A stretch of DNA of 64,000 nucleotides from Rugamonas fusca (GTDB lineage: Bacteria; Pseudomonadota; Gammaproteobacteria; Burkholderiales; Burkholderiaceae_D): assembly GCF_014042365.1 (NCBI RefSeq), contig NZ_JACEZS010000001.1, positions 186,001-250,000 of the forward strand. Reading direction: 5' to 3'. Under the pieces are notes generated by a model. That model was not told the DNA's origin, made no database searches, and saw only the letters and a list, made by a program, of their open reading frames with translations. Made by a program: the position numbers and the translations under genes. This document shows, in pieces, positions 48,308 through 56,994 of the stretch. Numbering within the stretch: the stretch's first letter is position 1; the number at the start of each line of letters is the position of its first letter.

Positions 48308-49900
48308 ATGACGACCATCAACGTACCGGCTGGTATGCAAATTACGGGCGAGATCAAGCCCGGCTATGAACAGATCTTGACGCCGGACGCGCTCGCCCTG
48401 GTGGTCAAGCTGTCGCGCGCGTTCGAGTCGCGCCGCCAGGAACTGCTGGCCGTGCGCGTGGAGCGCGCCAAGCGCCTGGACGCCGGCGAGCGTCCTGACT
48501 TCCTGCCAGAAACGGCCCACATCCGCAACGGCGACTGGAAGATCGCCCCGATTCCCAAGGCGCTGGAATGCCGCCGCGTGGAAATCACCGGCCCGGTCGA
48601 GCGCAAGATGGTCATCAATGCCTTCAACTCGGGCGCCGACAGCTACATGACCGACTTCGAGGATTCGAACACCCCGAACTGGGACAACCAGATCACCGGC
48701 CAGATCAATATGTTCGACGCCGTGCGCCGCACCATCTCGCTGGAGCAGAACGGCAAGTCGTACAAGCTGAATGACAAGATCGCCACCCTGGTGGTGCGCC
48801 CACGCGGCTGGCACCTGGACGAGAAGCACGTGCTGGTGGACGGCAAGCGCATCTCCGGCGGTATCTTCGACTTCGCCCTGTTCATGTTCCACAACGCCAA
48901 GGAACAGCTGGCCCGCGGCGCCGGTCCCTACTTCTACCTGCCGAAGATGGAATCGCACCTGGAAGCGCGCCTGTGGAACGACATCTTCGTGATGACCCAG
49001 AACGAACTGGGCCTGGCGCAAGGCACCATCAAGGCCACCGTGCTGATCGAAACCATCCTGGCCGCGTTCGAGATGGACGAGATCCTGTACGAACTGCGTG
49101 AACACAGCTCGGGCCTGAACGCCGGCCGTTGGGACTACATCTTCTCCTGCATCAAGAAGTTCAAGCTGGACAAGGACTTCTGCCTGGCCGACCGCGCCAA
49201 GGTGACGATGACCTCGCCATTCATGCGTGCATACGCGCTGCTGCTGCTGAAGACCTGCCACAAGCGCAACGCACCGGCCATCGGCGGCATGGCCGCGCTG
49301 ATCCCGATCAAGAACGATCCGGAAAAGAACGAAGTGGCGATGGGCGGTGTGCGCAACGACAAGGCACGCGACGCGACCGACGGCTACGACGGTGGCTGGG
49401 TGGCGCACCCTGGCCTGGTGGACCTGGCCATGGCCGAGTTCAAGAAAGTGCTGGGCGACAAGCCTAACCAGATCGACAAGCAGCGTCCGGACGTGAACGT
49501 GACGGCCGCCGAACTGCTGGACTTCAAGCCGGAAACGCCGATCACGGAAGCGGGCCTGCGTTACAACATCAACGTCGGCATCCACTACCTGGGCAGCTGG
49601 CTGGCAGGCAACGGTTGCGTGCCTATCCACAACCTGATGGAAGACGCGGCCACGGCCGAGATCAGCCGCTCGCAAGTGTGGCAGTGGATCCGCTCCACCA
49701 AGGGCGTGCTGGAAGATGGCCGCAAGGTCACGGCCGAGATGGTGCGCGCCATGATTCCGGAAGAGCTGGCCAAGGTGCAGCGTGACGCGCCAGGCGGCGA
49801 AGGCCCGACCTACCCGCGTGCCGCGCAGATCTTCGAAGAGATGTCGACTTCGGAGTCGTTCGCCGAGTTCCTGACCCTGCCGCTGTACGAAGAAATCTAA
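48308..49900 (+). CDS. aceB: Malate synthase A
   Basis: 530 residues, the usual isoform A length. [17 protein letters not shown] is the malate-synthase signature, and [12 protein letters not shown] and [11 protein letters not shown] contribute active-site arginine and acid residues. It condenses glyoxylate with acetyl-CoA to malate in the glyoxylate bypass. Isocitrate lyase is not in the window. A divergent LysR gene lies upstream and an intrinsic terminator follows. Confidence 0.97.
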   Translation: MTTINVPAGMQITGEIKPGYEQILTPDALALVVKLSRAFESRRQELLAVRVERAKRLDAGERPDFLPETAHIRNGDWKIAPIPKALECRRVEITGPVERKMVINAFNSGADSYMTDFEDSNTPNWDNQITGQINMFDAVRRTISLEQNGKSYKLNDKIATLVVRPRGWHLDEKHVLVDGKRISGGIFDFALFMFHNAKEQLARGAGPYFYLPKMESHLEARLWNDIFVMTQNELGLAQGTIKATVLIETILAAFEMDEILYELREHSSGLNAGRWDYIFSCIKKFKLDKDFCLADRAKVTMTSPFMRAYALLLLKTCHKRNAPAIGGMAALIPIKNDPEKNEVAMGGVRNDKARDATDGYDGGWVAHPGLVDLAMAEFKKVLGDKPNQIDKQRPDVNVTAAELLDFKPETPITEAGLRYNINVGIHYLGSWLAGNGCVPIHNLMEDAATAEISRSQVWQWIRSTKGVLEDGRKVTAEMVRAMIPEELAKVQRDAPGGEGPTYPRAAQIFEEMSTSESFAEFLTLPLYEEI

Positions 49901-49938
49901 GCCAGCGCACATGCCGCTCCCGGGCGGCATAAAAAGCC

Positions 49939-49974
49939 AAGGGCAAGTCCAGTACATGGACTTGCCCTTTTTTT
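49939..49974 (+). terminator. Intrinsic terminator of aceB
   Basis: AAGGGCAAGTCCA and TGGACTTGCCCTT form a 13-bp stem with a GTACA-type loop, followed by seven T. Confidence 0.93.
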
Positions 49975-49976
49975 AT

Positions 49977-49996
49977 ATTGGGGACGGACCCCGATT
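49977..49996. repeat. REP-like half element
   Basis: ATTGGGGACGGACCCCGATT is a 20-base near-palindrome that closely resembles one arm of the paired element at 707-762. It lies directly after the aceB terminator and 8 bases from the gloB stop, the usual intergenic siting of REP-like elements. Confidence 0.65.
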
Positions 49997-50003
49997 ATGT
50001 CGT

Positions 50004-50810
50004 TCAGAAATCGTTTTTCCACAGGCGCAGGGCCGTGAAGGTGGCCAGCGCCGTGTCGCCGGGCGACAGGCGGTCGGCCTTGACCAGCTGGGCGGCGATG
50101 GCCGGGTCGCGGTAGCGCAGGAAAGGATTGGTGGCTTTTTCCACGCCAAGCGTGCTCGGCACGGTGGGCACGTCGTGTTCGCGCCGGTCCGTTTCCAGCA
50201 CCACGCGCGCGCGCAGGGCTTCGTTGTCCGGGTCCACCACGCGCGCGAAGCGCAGGTTGGACAAGGTGTACTCGTGGGCGCAATAGATCCTGGTGTCGTC
50301 GGGCAGGGCGGCCAGCTTGCCAAGCGAGCTGATCATCTGCGCCGGCGTGCCTTCGAACAGGCGCCCGCAACCACCCGCGAACAGCGTGTCGCCGCAGAAC
50401 AGCCACGTGGGTTCGTCGCCGGTCGCTTCGCGCACGTAGGCGATGTGGCCCATGGTGTGGCCGGGCACGTCGAGCACGGACAGGCGCAGATCCAGACCGG
50501 GCACATCGATACGCTTGCCTTCGCCCACCGGCAGCGTGACGCCGGCGATGCGTTCGTTGCGTGGCCCGAAAACAGGAACCGGATAATGCTGTAATAATGC
50601 AGGCACGCCCCCGATATGGTCAGCGTGGTGGTGGGTGAGTAAAATGGCAGTGAGCTTGAGGCCGTTTTCTTTCAGCGCCGCCAGGATGGGCTTGGCGTCA
50701 CCGGGGTCGACCACGGCGGCATGCTTGCCATCATGTATCAGCCACAGATAATTGTCATGAAAAGCAGGTACCGTGAGGACATGTAACGTGTGGGGAGATG
50801 AGATGGTCAT
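50004..50810 (-). CDS. gloB: Hydroxyacylglutathione hydrolase (glyoxalase II)
   Basis: 268 residues from ATG 50810. The metallo-beta-lactamase motif [10 protein letters not shown] supplies metal ligands, with [10 protein letters not shown] and [18 protein letters not shown] completing the two-metal site. NPFLRYRD near the C-terminus is the GSH-binding region. It hydrolyses S-lactoylglutathione to D-lactate and glutathione in methylglyoxal detoxification. It is divergent from the methyltransferase, only 20 bases apart, so they share a promoter region. Confidence 0.95.
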   Translation of the reverse strand: MTISSPHTLHVLTVPAFHDNYLWLIHDGKHAAVVDPGDAKPILAALKENGLKLTAILLTHHHADHIGGVPALLQHYPVPVFGPRNERIAGVTLPVGEGKRIDVPGLDLRLSVLDVPGHTMGHIAYVREATGDEPTWLFCGDTLFAGGCGRLFEGTPAQMISSLGKLAALPDDTRIYCAHEYTLSNLRFARVVDPDNEALRARVVLETDRREHDVPTVPSTLGVEKATNPFLRYRDPAIAAQLVKADRLSPGDTALATFTALRLWKNDF

Positions 50811-50830
50811 TGGGTCACGAAAGGCTAGAC

Positions 50831-51625
50831 ATGGATAACGCTGCATCCGACCAATCCATTATAGCGCTGGACGGCTGGCTGCAAACCCCGGCAGGCAGGT
50901 ACTTGTGTGCGTGGGAACAAACCTGCCTCGATAATCTGACGGCGGATATCTTCGGTTTCAATGCCCTGCAAATCGGTATGCCGCAAATTAATGCGCTGGC
51001 CGCGAACCGCATGCCGTATCAGTGGCTGGCCGACAACCGTGTGCGCCCGCGCAGCGTGGGCGCGGCGCCGGAAGACGTGCCGCGCCAGGTGGCCGTCGCG
51101 CTCGATTACACGGAACTGCCGTTCGCGTCGCAGAGCATCGACCTCGTCGTGCTGCCCCATGTGCTGGAATTTTCCGCCGAACCGCACCAGGTGCTGCGTG
51201 AAGTGGAGCGCGTCCTGATTCCGGAAGGGCAGGTCATCATCTGCGGCTTTAATCCGGCCAGCCTGTGGGGCGCGCGCCAGGCCGTGGGGCGGGTGACGGG
51301 CTCGGATTTCCTGCCCCGGGCTCAGGAACTGATCTCCATGCCGCGCATGCGCGACTGGCTAAAATTATTGAATCTGGGCGCCAGCCAAAGCCACTTTGGC
51401 TGCTACGCGCCCGCCTGTCGTACGGAAAAGTGGCTGCACCGCTACGCCTTCATGGATAATGCAGGCGCGCGCTGGTGGCCTTATCTGGGCGGCGTGTATA
51501 TCGTGCAGGCCATCAAGCGCGTGAAAGGCATGCATTTGATCGGTCCGGCATGGATCAAACGAACGGCGGCGGCCCCGGTGGCCGTGCCGGTAACTAACAA
51601 GAGGCGGAAGCAGCAGGATGGATAA
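50831..51625 (+). CDS. SAM-dependent methyltransferase (class I)
   Basis: 264 residues from ATG 50831. The Rossmann strands are weakly conserved; [17 protein letters not shown] and [21 protein letters not shown] are the later motifs of class I methyltransferases. In this genome neighbourhood it lies between gloB and rnhA, a common order in betaproteobacteria. The substrate is unknown; the glycine-rich SAM loop is degenerate, which leaves activity uncertain. Its stop overlaps rnhA by eight bases. Confidence 0.82.
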   Translation: MDNAASDQSIIALDGWLQTPAGRYLCAWEQTCLDNLTADIFGFNALQIGMPQINALAANRMPYQWLADNRVRPRSVGAAPEDVPRQVAVALDYTELPFASQSIDLVVLPHVLEFSAEPHQVLREVERVLIPEGQVIICGFNPASLWGARQAVGRVTGSDFLPRAQELISMPRMRDWLKLLNLGASQSHFGCYAPACRTEKWLHRYAFMDNAGARWWPYLGGVYIVQAIKRVKGMHLIGPAWIKRTAAAPVAVPVTNKRRKQQDG

Positions 51626-52061
51626 AGTCGATATTTTTGCCGATGGCGCATGCAAGGGCAATCCCGGTACGGGCGGCTGGGGGGCGTTGATGGTGGCCGA
51701 AGGGGCGGAAAAGGAAATTTTCGGCGGCGCGTTGAACACCACCAATAACCGCATGGAATTGCAGGCCGTGATCGAGGCGCTCAACGCGCTCAAGCGTCCC
51801 TGCGCCGTGACGCTGTACACGGACAGCCAGTACGTGCAAAAAGGCATCAGCGAATGGATACACGGCTGGAAGGCGCGTGGCTGGAAGACGGCGGCCAAGG
51901 AGCCGGTCAAGAACGAGGACTTGTGGAAGGCGCTGGACGCGGCCCAAGCCGTGCACCAGGTCGAATGGCGCTGGGTGCGCGGCCATAATGGCCACCCCGG
52001 CAATGAGCGCGCCGACATGCTGGCCAACCGCGGCGTCGACTCGGTGCGCAGCAAGCGCTAA
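51618..52061 (+). CDS. rnhA: Ribonuclease HI
   Basis: 147 residues. The catalytic acids are D9 ([11 protein letters not shown]), E47 (NNRMELQA), D69 (YTDSQYV) and the aspartate in NERADMLA, with the mobile histidine in VRGHNGHPG. It cleaves the RNA strand of RNA-DNA hybrids at primers and R-loops. In many betaproteobacteria dnaQ follows directly; here dnaQ is 3.85 kb further on, with three foreign-looking genes between. Confidence 0.97.
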   Translation: MDKVDIFADGACKGNPGTGGWGALMVAEGAEKEIFGGALNTTNNRMELQAVIEALNALKRPCAVTLYTDSQYVQKGISEWIHGWKARGWKTAAKEPVKNEDLWKALDAAQAVHQVEWRWVRGHNGHPGNERADMLANRGVDSVRSKR

Positions 52062-52195
52062 GCGCGTAGGCGGGCATCCAAGGGGCTGTCATCTGGAATG
52101 TTGACCTGCGTAACAACGGATGGTACACGGCTATCACGACGCGCTGAATGCTTCCTGAAGATCAACGCTGCGTCTCCCGGAATTTCGTGGAGACG

Positions 52196-52233
52196 AAAAA
52201 AAATCCCCGTAGCCCTGGGGAGGCCGCGGGGAT
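52196..52233 (-). terminator. Intrinsic-type terminator on the minus strand
   Basis: ATCCCCG (52203-52209) pairs with CGGGGAT (52227-52233), and GCC/GGC pair within the loop. On the minus strand the hairpin is followed by eight T. No protein gene reading leftwards ends here, so it may end a short untranslated RNA starting near the palindrome at 52270-52299. Confidence 0.55.
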
Positions 52234-52269
52234 AAAAGCCTTGAAATAGGCCTGCTGTCATACCCAGAT

Positions 52270-52310
52270 GCATAATACATTTGTACAAATGTATTATGCC
52301 GTCCTATAAT
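52270..52310 (+). promoter_or_regulatory. Promoter with perfect 30-bp palindromic operator
   Basis: Bases 52270-52299 form a perfect 30-bp palindrome (half-site GCATAATACATTTGT). It contains the -35 hexamer TTGTAC (52281-52286), followed after 18 bases by a perfect TATAAT (52305-52310). The predicted start of transcription (52317-52318) coincides with the ATG at 52318, so the mRNA would be leaderless. A protein bound to the palindrome would block RNA polymerase, as TetR/MarR-type repressors do. Confidence 0.75.
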
Positions 52311-52317
52311 TTGTCAA

Positions 52318-53388
52318 ATGTATCGACCTAATCAACTGGTTTGCCCCACTGTATGGGGGCGCGCCATCCTGGCTGCGCTCATCTGTTGCGGTTTTGCCGA
52401 CATGGTGCGGGCTGCGGCACCGGCTGCGGAACCTGATCTTGCTGCCGTCGTCCGCTCGCTGGCGACAATGAGTCGCGACCGACCGGTCTTGTGCGACTTG
52501 CCGCCGGGTCCCGCACCGGCCGGCTGGATCGCAGCGCCCGCGCAATGCGCCTGGCACAAACGGCTGACTATGCGACGGTGGGTGCTCGACCCGAGCAGCA
52601 AGTCCGGTTGTGCCAGCCCGCAAGCGGCCTGGTGGCACTGGCAACAGCAACATGACCCGGCCGCCGGCAGTTCGCCCGTGTGGGATGCGTCATGGCGGCG
52701 CCAGGTCCTCTTCCAGGGGGGCGCCGACCAGAGTTCCGCCCAGGTTGTCACGTTCATCGCCCAAGGTGCGGATAGCGGCTGGACCGTCACCACCTGGCGC
52801 TGGGATATGCCCGACCGGGCCGCCACGCGCCGGTGGGAGCAAAAGCGGTGGGACGAGCTCAGGCAAGCGCTCCAGCGATCGGCCGACGCGGACCGGACTG
52901 TCGCACCGCGCTCGCTGTTGGGGCTTGGCTATCGTAATTTGCGCAATCGGCCAGCCGAGCGGCTGGAAAATGGCTTGGTCTGGCAAGCGAACAATCAGTG
53001 CATGCGCCTCTCGGTGGCGGACATGTCAAGGGAGTCCGACATTCCTCTTCCTTATGTGCGTGAAGATAGCCGCCTCGAACAGCGCGCGGCCATCCAGGTG
53101 CAGCTGGCGCGCAGCGACCCCAGCCAGACCTGGCCGGCGGTGTTTCACTTGATGCTGCCCATTTTGCCGCATCAGCGCAGCGCCACCTATGCGGCAGTGT
53201 CGCGGAAGGACACGCAATTGATCGGCCATGTTTGGTTGCCGGCGAAAAACGAAGAACCCCAACAGCTGCGCATCGAGACGGCAGTGGCTGCGAAGCCCGG
53301 TTCGCCTGGGGAGGCGCAGCGCGTTTCCGAACTGGATCGCGAGCTGGCCGCGCTGGCCGCATTATGGGTAGCTGACCATGAACGCTGA
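52318..53388 (+). CDS. Secreted hypothetical protein, first gene of antiporter operon
   Basis: I do not recognise this 356-residue protein. It has an export signal (about 10-33, ending VRA) and a mature part rich in tryptophan (WWHWQQQ, VTTWRWDMPD) and charged residues, with four or five cysteines including CDLP and CAWHK that could form disulfides in the periplasm. The ATG is at the predicted start of transcription, so translation is likely leaderless. Its end overlaps the antiporter gene by 11 bases. Its place at the head of the operon suggests it serves the antiporter or ligase, perhaps as a periplasmic sensor, but that is inference. Confidence 0.7.
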   Translation: MYRPNQLVCPTVWGRAILAALICCGFADMVRAAAPAAEPDLAAVVRSLATMSRDRPVLCDLPPGPAPAGWIAAPAQCAWHKRLTMRRWVLDPSSKSGCASPQAAWWHWQQQHDPAAGSSPVWDASWRRQVLFQGGADQSSAQVVTFIAQGADSGWTVTTWRWDMPDRAATRRWEQKRWDELRQALQRSADADRTVAPRSLLGLGYRNLRNRPAERLENGLVWQANNQCMRLSVADMSRESDIPLPYVREDSRLEQRAAIQVQLARSDPSQTWPAVFHLMLPILPHQRSATYAAVSRKDTQLIGHVWLPAKNEEPQQLRIETAVAAKPGSPGEAQRVSELDRELAALAALWVADHER

Positions 53389-54592
53389 TATGCTCTCGTG
53401 GCCGCTCTGGTTGTCGTCACCGCTTGCACTGTTGGGCGCTGGCCTGCTGCTCGCGCAGGTGCTCGGCCTGGTGCTGGAAGCGCGCGGCTTACCCAAGTTG
53501 TACGGTGCCGTGGTCGCCGGCCTGGTGCTCGGCGTCAGCGGCGTGGGGATGATCGATACCGCTGTCGCCACCCAGTTCCAGGAATTGTTCAACGCCGCCA
53601 CGGCCCTGGTGCTGTTCGAAGTCGGGCGCAAGATGGACCTGGCCTGGCTGTGGCGCAGCCGGCGGCAGGGCGGGAGCCTGTTGCTGGCCTGTTTGTTGCG
53701 CGGCACGGTCATTTGGGGCGTGCTCGTTGCCTGCGGACTAAACTTGGCCGAGGCCAGCTTGATGGCAGCGATGCTGATCGCCTCCAGCCCCATCATTTAC
53801 GCTTCCATGGTGTCCGATTCTCAAGCCAGTGGCGTGACGGTCTTCGCGGGCGCCAATTTCATTGGCCTGGCCAATGTGACGGCCTTGCTGCTGCTGGTGC
53901 CGACCGTCGCCTGGCTGCGCAGCAGCGCCGATGGCGAGCTAAGCAGCTATGGGGCGGAGTTGCTCAAGCAATTGAGCCGCCTGGGGTGGGGCGTGGTGAT
54001 CGCCTTGCTGTGCTACGGCCTTTACGTGCTGGCCACGCGCCTTAGCCGGGCCCGTGCACGCATGCGCCCGGGTATGCTGCTGGCCGTGCTGCTGATGGAC
54101 TTGGGCTTGTGTTCGGTGAGTGCCGCAAGTGCATTGCTGTCGCTGCTATTGATGGGGGTGTTGCTGCGCAATGCGGAAAAGCGCGACAACGTATTTCAGG
54201 CAGAGCTGCGCACCGGCCAGGATATGGGATATGCGCTGCTGTTCATGATGTCGGCCTCGCTGGTACAGATCCAGCAGCTGTTGCATTGGCAGGCGCTGGC
54301 GGCGGCGCTGATCTTGTTCGCGGCGCGGGTGGTGGTGACGCGTGCCGCGCTGGTCCCGGCGACAGCCTGGGGTAAGGAAAAAAAGAACGCGCTGGCTTTG
54401 TCGATGTGTTCGCTCGTCAGTTTTGGCTCCCTCATGGTCGACAATTCCATGAACGGCTACCCTGGCCTGAGTGAAGCTGCGCAACAGATCATGGCGGCGC
54501 TGCTGGCCATTAATGTGCTGGCTGCGCCTGGCCTGACCTGGTATGGCTTGCATCTGGCCGGCGAAAACCACGAGGAGAATCTGCATGTCTGA
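53378..54592 (+). CDS. CPA2-type cation:proton antiporter (membrane domain only)
   Basis: 404 residues with about 12 membrane helices and the Na+/H+ exchanger fold (FNAATALVLFEVGRKMD, ASSPIIYASMVSDSQASG). It ends after the membrane domain, lacking the TrkA-N/RCK tail of KefB/KefC. KefB/C are K+/H+ antiporters opened by glutathione conjugates. It is translated from the same mRNA as the secreted protein before it and the YbdK ligase after it (overlap 8 bases). The ion is unknown; the missing RCK domain means control, if any, is by another protein. Confidence 0.87.
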   Translation: MNADMLSWPLWLSSPLALLGAGLLLAQVLGLVLEARGLPKLYGAVVAGLVLGVSGVGMIDTAVATQFQELFNAATALVLFEVGRKMDLAWLWRSRRQGGSLLLACLLRGTVIWGVLVACGLNLAEASLMAAMLIASSPIIYASMVSDSQASGVTVFAGANFIGLANVTALLLLVPTVAWLRSSADGELSSYGAELLKQLSRLGWGVVIALLCYGLYVLATRLSRARARMRPGMLLAVLLMDLGLCSVSAASALLSLLLMGVLLRNAEKRDNVFQAELRTGQDMGYALLFMMSASLVQIQQLLHWQALAAALILFAARVVVTRAALVPATAWGKEKKNALALSMCSLVSFGSLMVDNSMNGYPGLSEAAQQIMAALLAINVLAAPGLTWYGLHLAGENHEENLHV

Positions 54593-55799
54593 GGCTGCCT
54601 TGCATTCCGCTGACGCGCAGGCGGCGGCCGTGGCCGGAAGCGGGCCGGCCTACTTGCCCCCGTTTGGCCAGGCCCGGCTCGGCACCATGGGCATCGAACT
54701 CGAACTGATGGTGCTGGACCGCCTGACCTTCGACCTGATGCCGGCGGCGCCCGATATCCTGCGACTGCTCGACAGGCAGGAGAAACGTTGGGTGGCGACG
54801 CCGGAAATCACCACCTCGATGCTGGAGGTGGCCACCTCGATCCTGGAAAGTTATCAGCAAGCTGCTGCGGAGCTGGAAGAGATACGCGCCAGTGTCGAGC
54901 GGGCGGCGTTTGAAGTGGGGGCCGTGATTTCCGGTGGTGGGGCCCATCCATTCCAGCAATGGAGCGATCAGCGCATCTATCCAAAGGAGCGCTACCGGGC
55001 CTCGGCCCGCAAGTTCGGCTATCTCGCCAAGTTGTTTACCGTCTTTGGCATGCACGTCCATGTCGGTGTGCCCGGTGGTGATGAGGCAGTGCGGCTGTGC
55101 GCGTGGCTGACCCAGCGCGCGCCGTTATTTATCGCGCTTTCAGCCAACTCCCCCTGCTGGCAAGGTGAGAACTCGGGTTTTTGCAGCGCCCGCAGCAATG
55201 TCGTTGGCGCCTTCCCCATGAGTGGCACGATGCCCGCGCACATACGCTCGTGGCAACAGTTCGAACAGCATTTCCACCGGCTGGCGGGATTAGGGATCGT
55301 CAGCAGCATCAAGGATTTCTACTGGGATGTGCGCCCGAAGCCGGAATATGGCACCATCGAGCTGCGCGTGCTCGACACGCCGTTACATCCATCCTATGCG
55401 GCGGCGCTGGCCTGCTATGCGCGCGCTTTGTGTATCGAAGCCAGCCAGCAGCCGGGACGCTGGCCCACCAACGACGGTCCGGAACTCTATACCTGGAACC
55501 GGTTCAACGCGGCGCGCGACGGCGTCGCCGGGCTGTGGATCGACCCCGAGACCGGCACCAGCCGTACGATCGCCGAAGTCATCACTGCGGATATGGCGCG
55601 CCTGGCGCCGCTATCCGATGATCCGGGCTTTGGGGCGGCGCGCGCGCAGATCGAGCAGCTGCTGCTCGATGGAGGTCAAGCGCGCTGGCTCACGGCGCAG
55701 CTGGCCGCGGGCTATGGCATGAACGATCTGGCCAGGCACGCGAGCGAGCTATTTAGCCGGCCGGCGCCACGCTTGCCAGGATATGCCGGCATGAAATAA
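54585..55799 (+). CDS. ybdK: YbdK-family carboxylate-amine (glutamate-cysteine) ligase
   Basis: 404 residues from ATG 54585, after AGGAG. MGIELELMVLD opens the GCS2 fold; FGMHVHVGVPGGDEAV, LSANSPCWQG, KDFYWDVRPKPEYGTIELRVLDTP and NRFNAARDG are family signatures. YbdK makes gamma-glutamylcysteine weakly and may use other amines. Its pairing with a glutathione-linked type of antiporter is suggestive of thiol or osmotic stress. It is the last gene of the three-gene insert. Confidence 0.92.
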   Translation: MSEAALHSADAQAAAVAGSGPAYLPPFGQARLGTMGIELELMVLDRLTFDLMPAAPDILRLLDRQEKRWVATPEITTSMLEVATSILESYQQAAAELEEIRASVERAAFEVGAVISGGGAHPFQQWSDQRIYPKERYRASARKFGYLAKLFTVFGMHVHVGVPGGDEAVRLCAWLTQRAPLFIALSANSPCWQGENSGFCSARSNVVGAFPMSGTMPAHIRSWQQFEQHFHRLAGLGIVSSIKDFYWDVRPKPEYGTIELRVLDTPLHPSYAAALACYARALCIEASQQPGRWPTNDGPELYTWNRFNAARDGVAGLWIDPETGTSRTIAEVITADMARLAPLSDDPGFGAARAQIEQLLLDGGQARWLTAQLAAGYGMNDLARHASELFSRPAPRLPGYAGMK

Positions 55800-55912
55800 T
55801 GGTCCCGCTGCCGTTGCGTTTGCCTGGAAAGGGGCCGTGTGGCATGCCGCCCGGGCCGCGCTTTGTTATACTGCGCGGCTCGCTTTAGCAACCGATCACT
55901 CAGGCAGACACC

Positions 55913-56626
55913 ATGCGTCAAATCGTACTCGATACCGAAACCACCGGCATCAATCCCAAACTGGGCAACCGCATCATCGAAATCGGCTGTGTCGAACTGC
56001 GCAACCGCATGTTGACGGGTAATAACTACCACGTCTACATCAACCCGGAACGCGATTCGGAAGAGGGCGCGCTGAACGTCCACGGCCTGACGACGGAATT
56101 TTTGAGCGACAAGCCCAAGTTCCACGAGATCGTCGAGGAATTGCGTGCCTACGTGGCTGGCGCCGAGATCATCATCCACAACGCGCCGTTCGACCTGGGT
56201 TTCTTGAACCATGAATTCAAGCGCCTGAACCTGCCGGACTTTACCGACCACGTGGGTAATGTGATCGACACGCTGGTGCAGGCCAAGGAACTGCATCCCG
56301 GTAAGCGCAACTCGCTGGACGCGCTGTGCGACCGCTATGGCGTGTCGAACTCGCACCGCAAGCTGCACGGCGCGCTGCTGGACGCGGAACTGCTGGCCGA
56401 CGTCTACCTGGCCATGACGCGCGGCCAGAACAGCCTGGGCATGGATGTGGAAGAAGAGGTGGGCGCGGGCGGCGCCAGCCTGGAGCAGGTGGCGCTGGCC
56501 GACATTATCGTCCTGCCCGCTTCCGAAGCGGAGCTGGCGGCCCACGAGGACAACCTGAGCGGGCTGGACAAGGCCGTCAAAGGCAGCTGCATCTGGCGCA
56601 CCATCAGCGCGCCGCCAGCTGAATGA
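55913..56626 (+). CDS. dnaQ: DNA polymerase III epsilon subunit
   Basis: 237 residues. Exonuclease motifs: VLDTETTG (D7, E9), HNAPFDLGFLNHE and HRKLHGALLDAELLADVYL. It is the 3'-5' proofreading subunit of the replicase. A C-terminal extension binds the alpha subunit. It is separated from rnhA by the three-gene insert and followed by tRNA-Val. Confidence 0.96.
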   Translation: MRQIVLDTETTGINPKLGNRIIEIGCVELRNRMLTGNNYHVYINPERDSEEGALNVHGLTTEFLSDKPKFHEIVEELRAYVAGAEIIIHNAPFDLGFLNHEFKRLNLPDFTDHVGNVIDTLVQAKELHPGKRNSLDALCDRYGVSNSHRKLHGALLDAELLADVYLAMTRGQNSLGMDVEEEVGAGGASLEQVALADIIVLPASEAELAAHEDNLSGLDKAVKGSCIWRTISAPPAE

Positions 56627-56681
56627 ATGAAATTTTGGGGAAATTTCGCTGCAACCCTTCCATTTTCCTAAAGTTGTATGC

Positions 56682-56779
56682 GATAATTCGCCCCGCTTCG
56701 GGAGGTTAGCTCAGGGGTAGAGCACTGCATTCACACTGCAGGGGTCGCAAGTTCGAAACTTGCACTTCCCACCAGAATT
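56682..56779 (+). repeat. 98-bp direct repeat, copy 1 (contains tRNA-Val)
   Basis: Identical over all 98 bases to 58651-58748. It starts at the -10 element GATAAT and ends five bases after the CCA end of the tRNA. The sequences on both sides differ. The two copies are 1,969 bases apart and enclose one gene. Confidence 0.9.
56700..56774 (+). tRNA. tRNA-Val (anticodon CAC), copy 1
   Basis: 75 bases with encoded CCA. The acceptor arm is GGGAGGT/ACTTCCC, the T arm contains GTTCGAA, and the anticodon loop TTCACAC between CTGCA and TGCAG gives anticodon CAC, reading GUG valine codons. The extended -10 TGCGATAAT lies just upstream. A strong terminator follows. Confidence 0.97.
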
Positions 56780-56781
56780 TC

Positions 56782-56816
56782 AAAAAGGCTTACGGATAAA
56801 ACCGTGAGCCTTTTTT
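56782..56816 (+). terminator. Terminator of tRNA-Val copy 1
   Basis: AAAAAGGCTTACGG pairs with CCGTGAGCC followed by six T (one G-T pair). Confidence 0.88.
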
Positions 56817-56994
56817 CGTTGGGCCGTCTCGCAGGCACAGGCCGAGCACCGGCCCAGCGAAACAAAGAAGGAATTTCAGGATGCTGGAAGCGTGGAAGGA
56901 CGGCCACAATGAGTGAGAATTTGGCGTCAGCTGAATGGTTATAATTGAAAAATTGTTTTAACAATCACTTTCAACCTTCATCGGATCGCCGCAC

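Noticed and set aside
52058..52288. 76-codon minus-strand frame between rnhA and the secreted-protein gene
   Set aside because: It contains the terminator hairpin and palindrome, has no ribosome site and shows no motif; a short untranslated RNA is more plausible than a protein.
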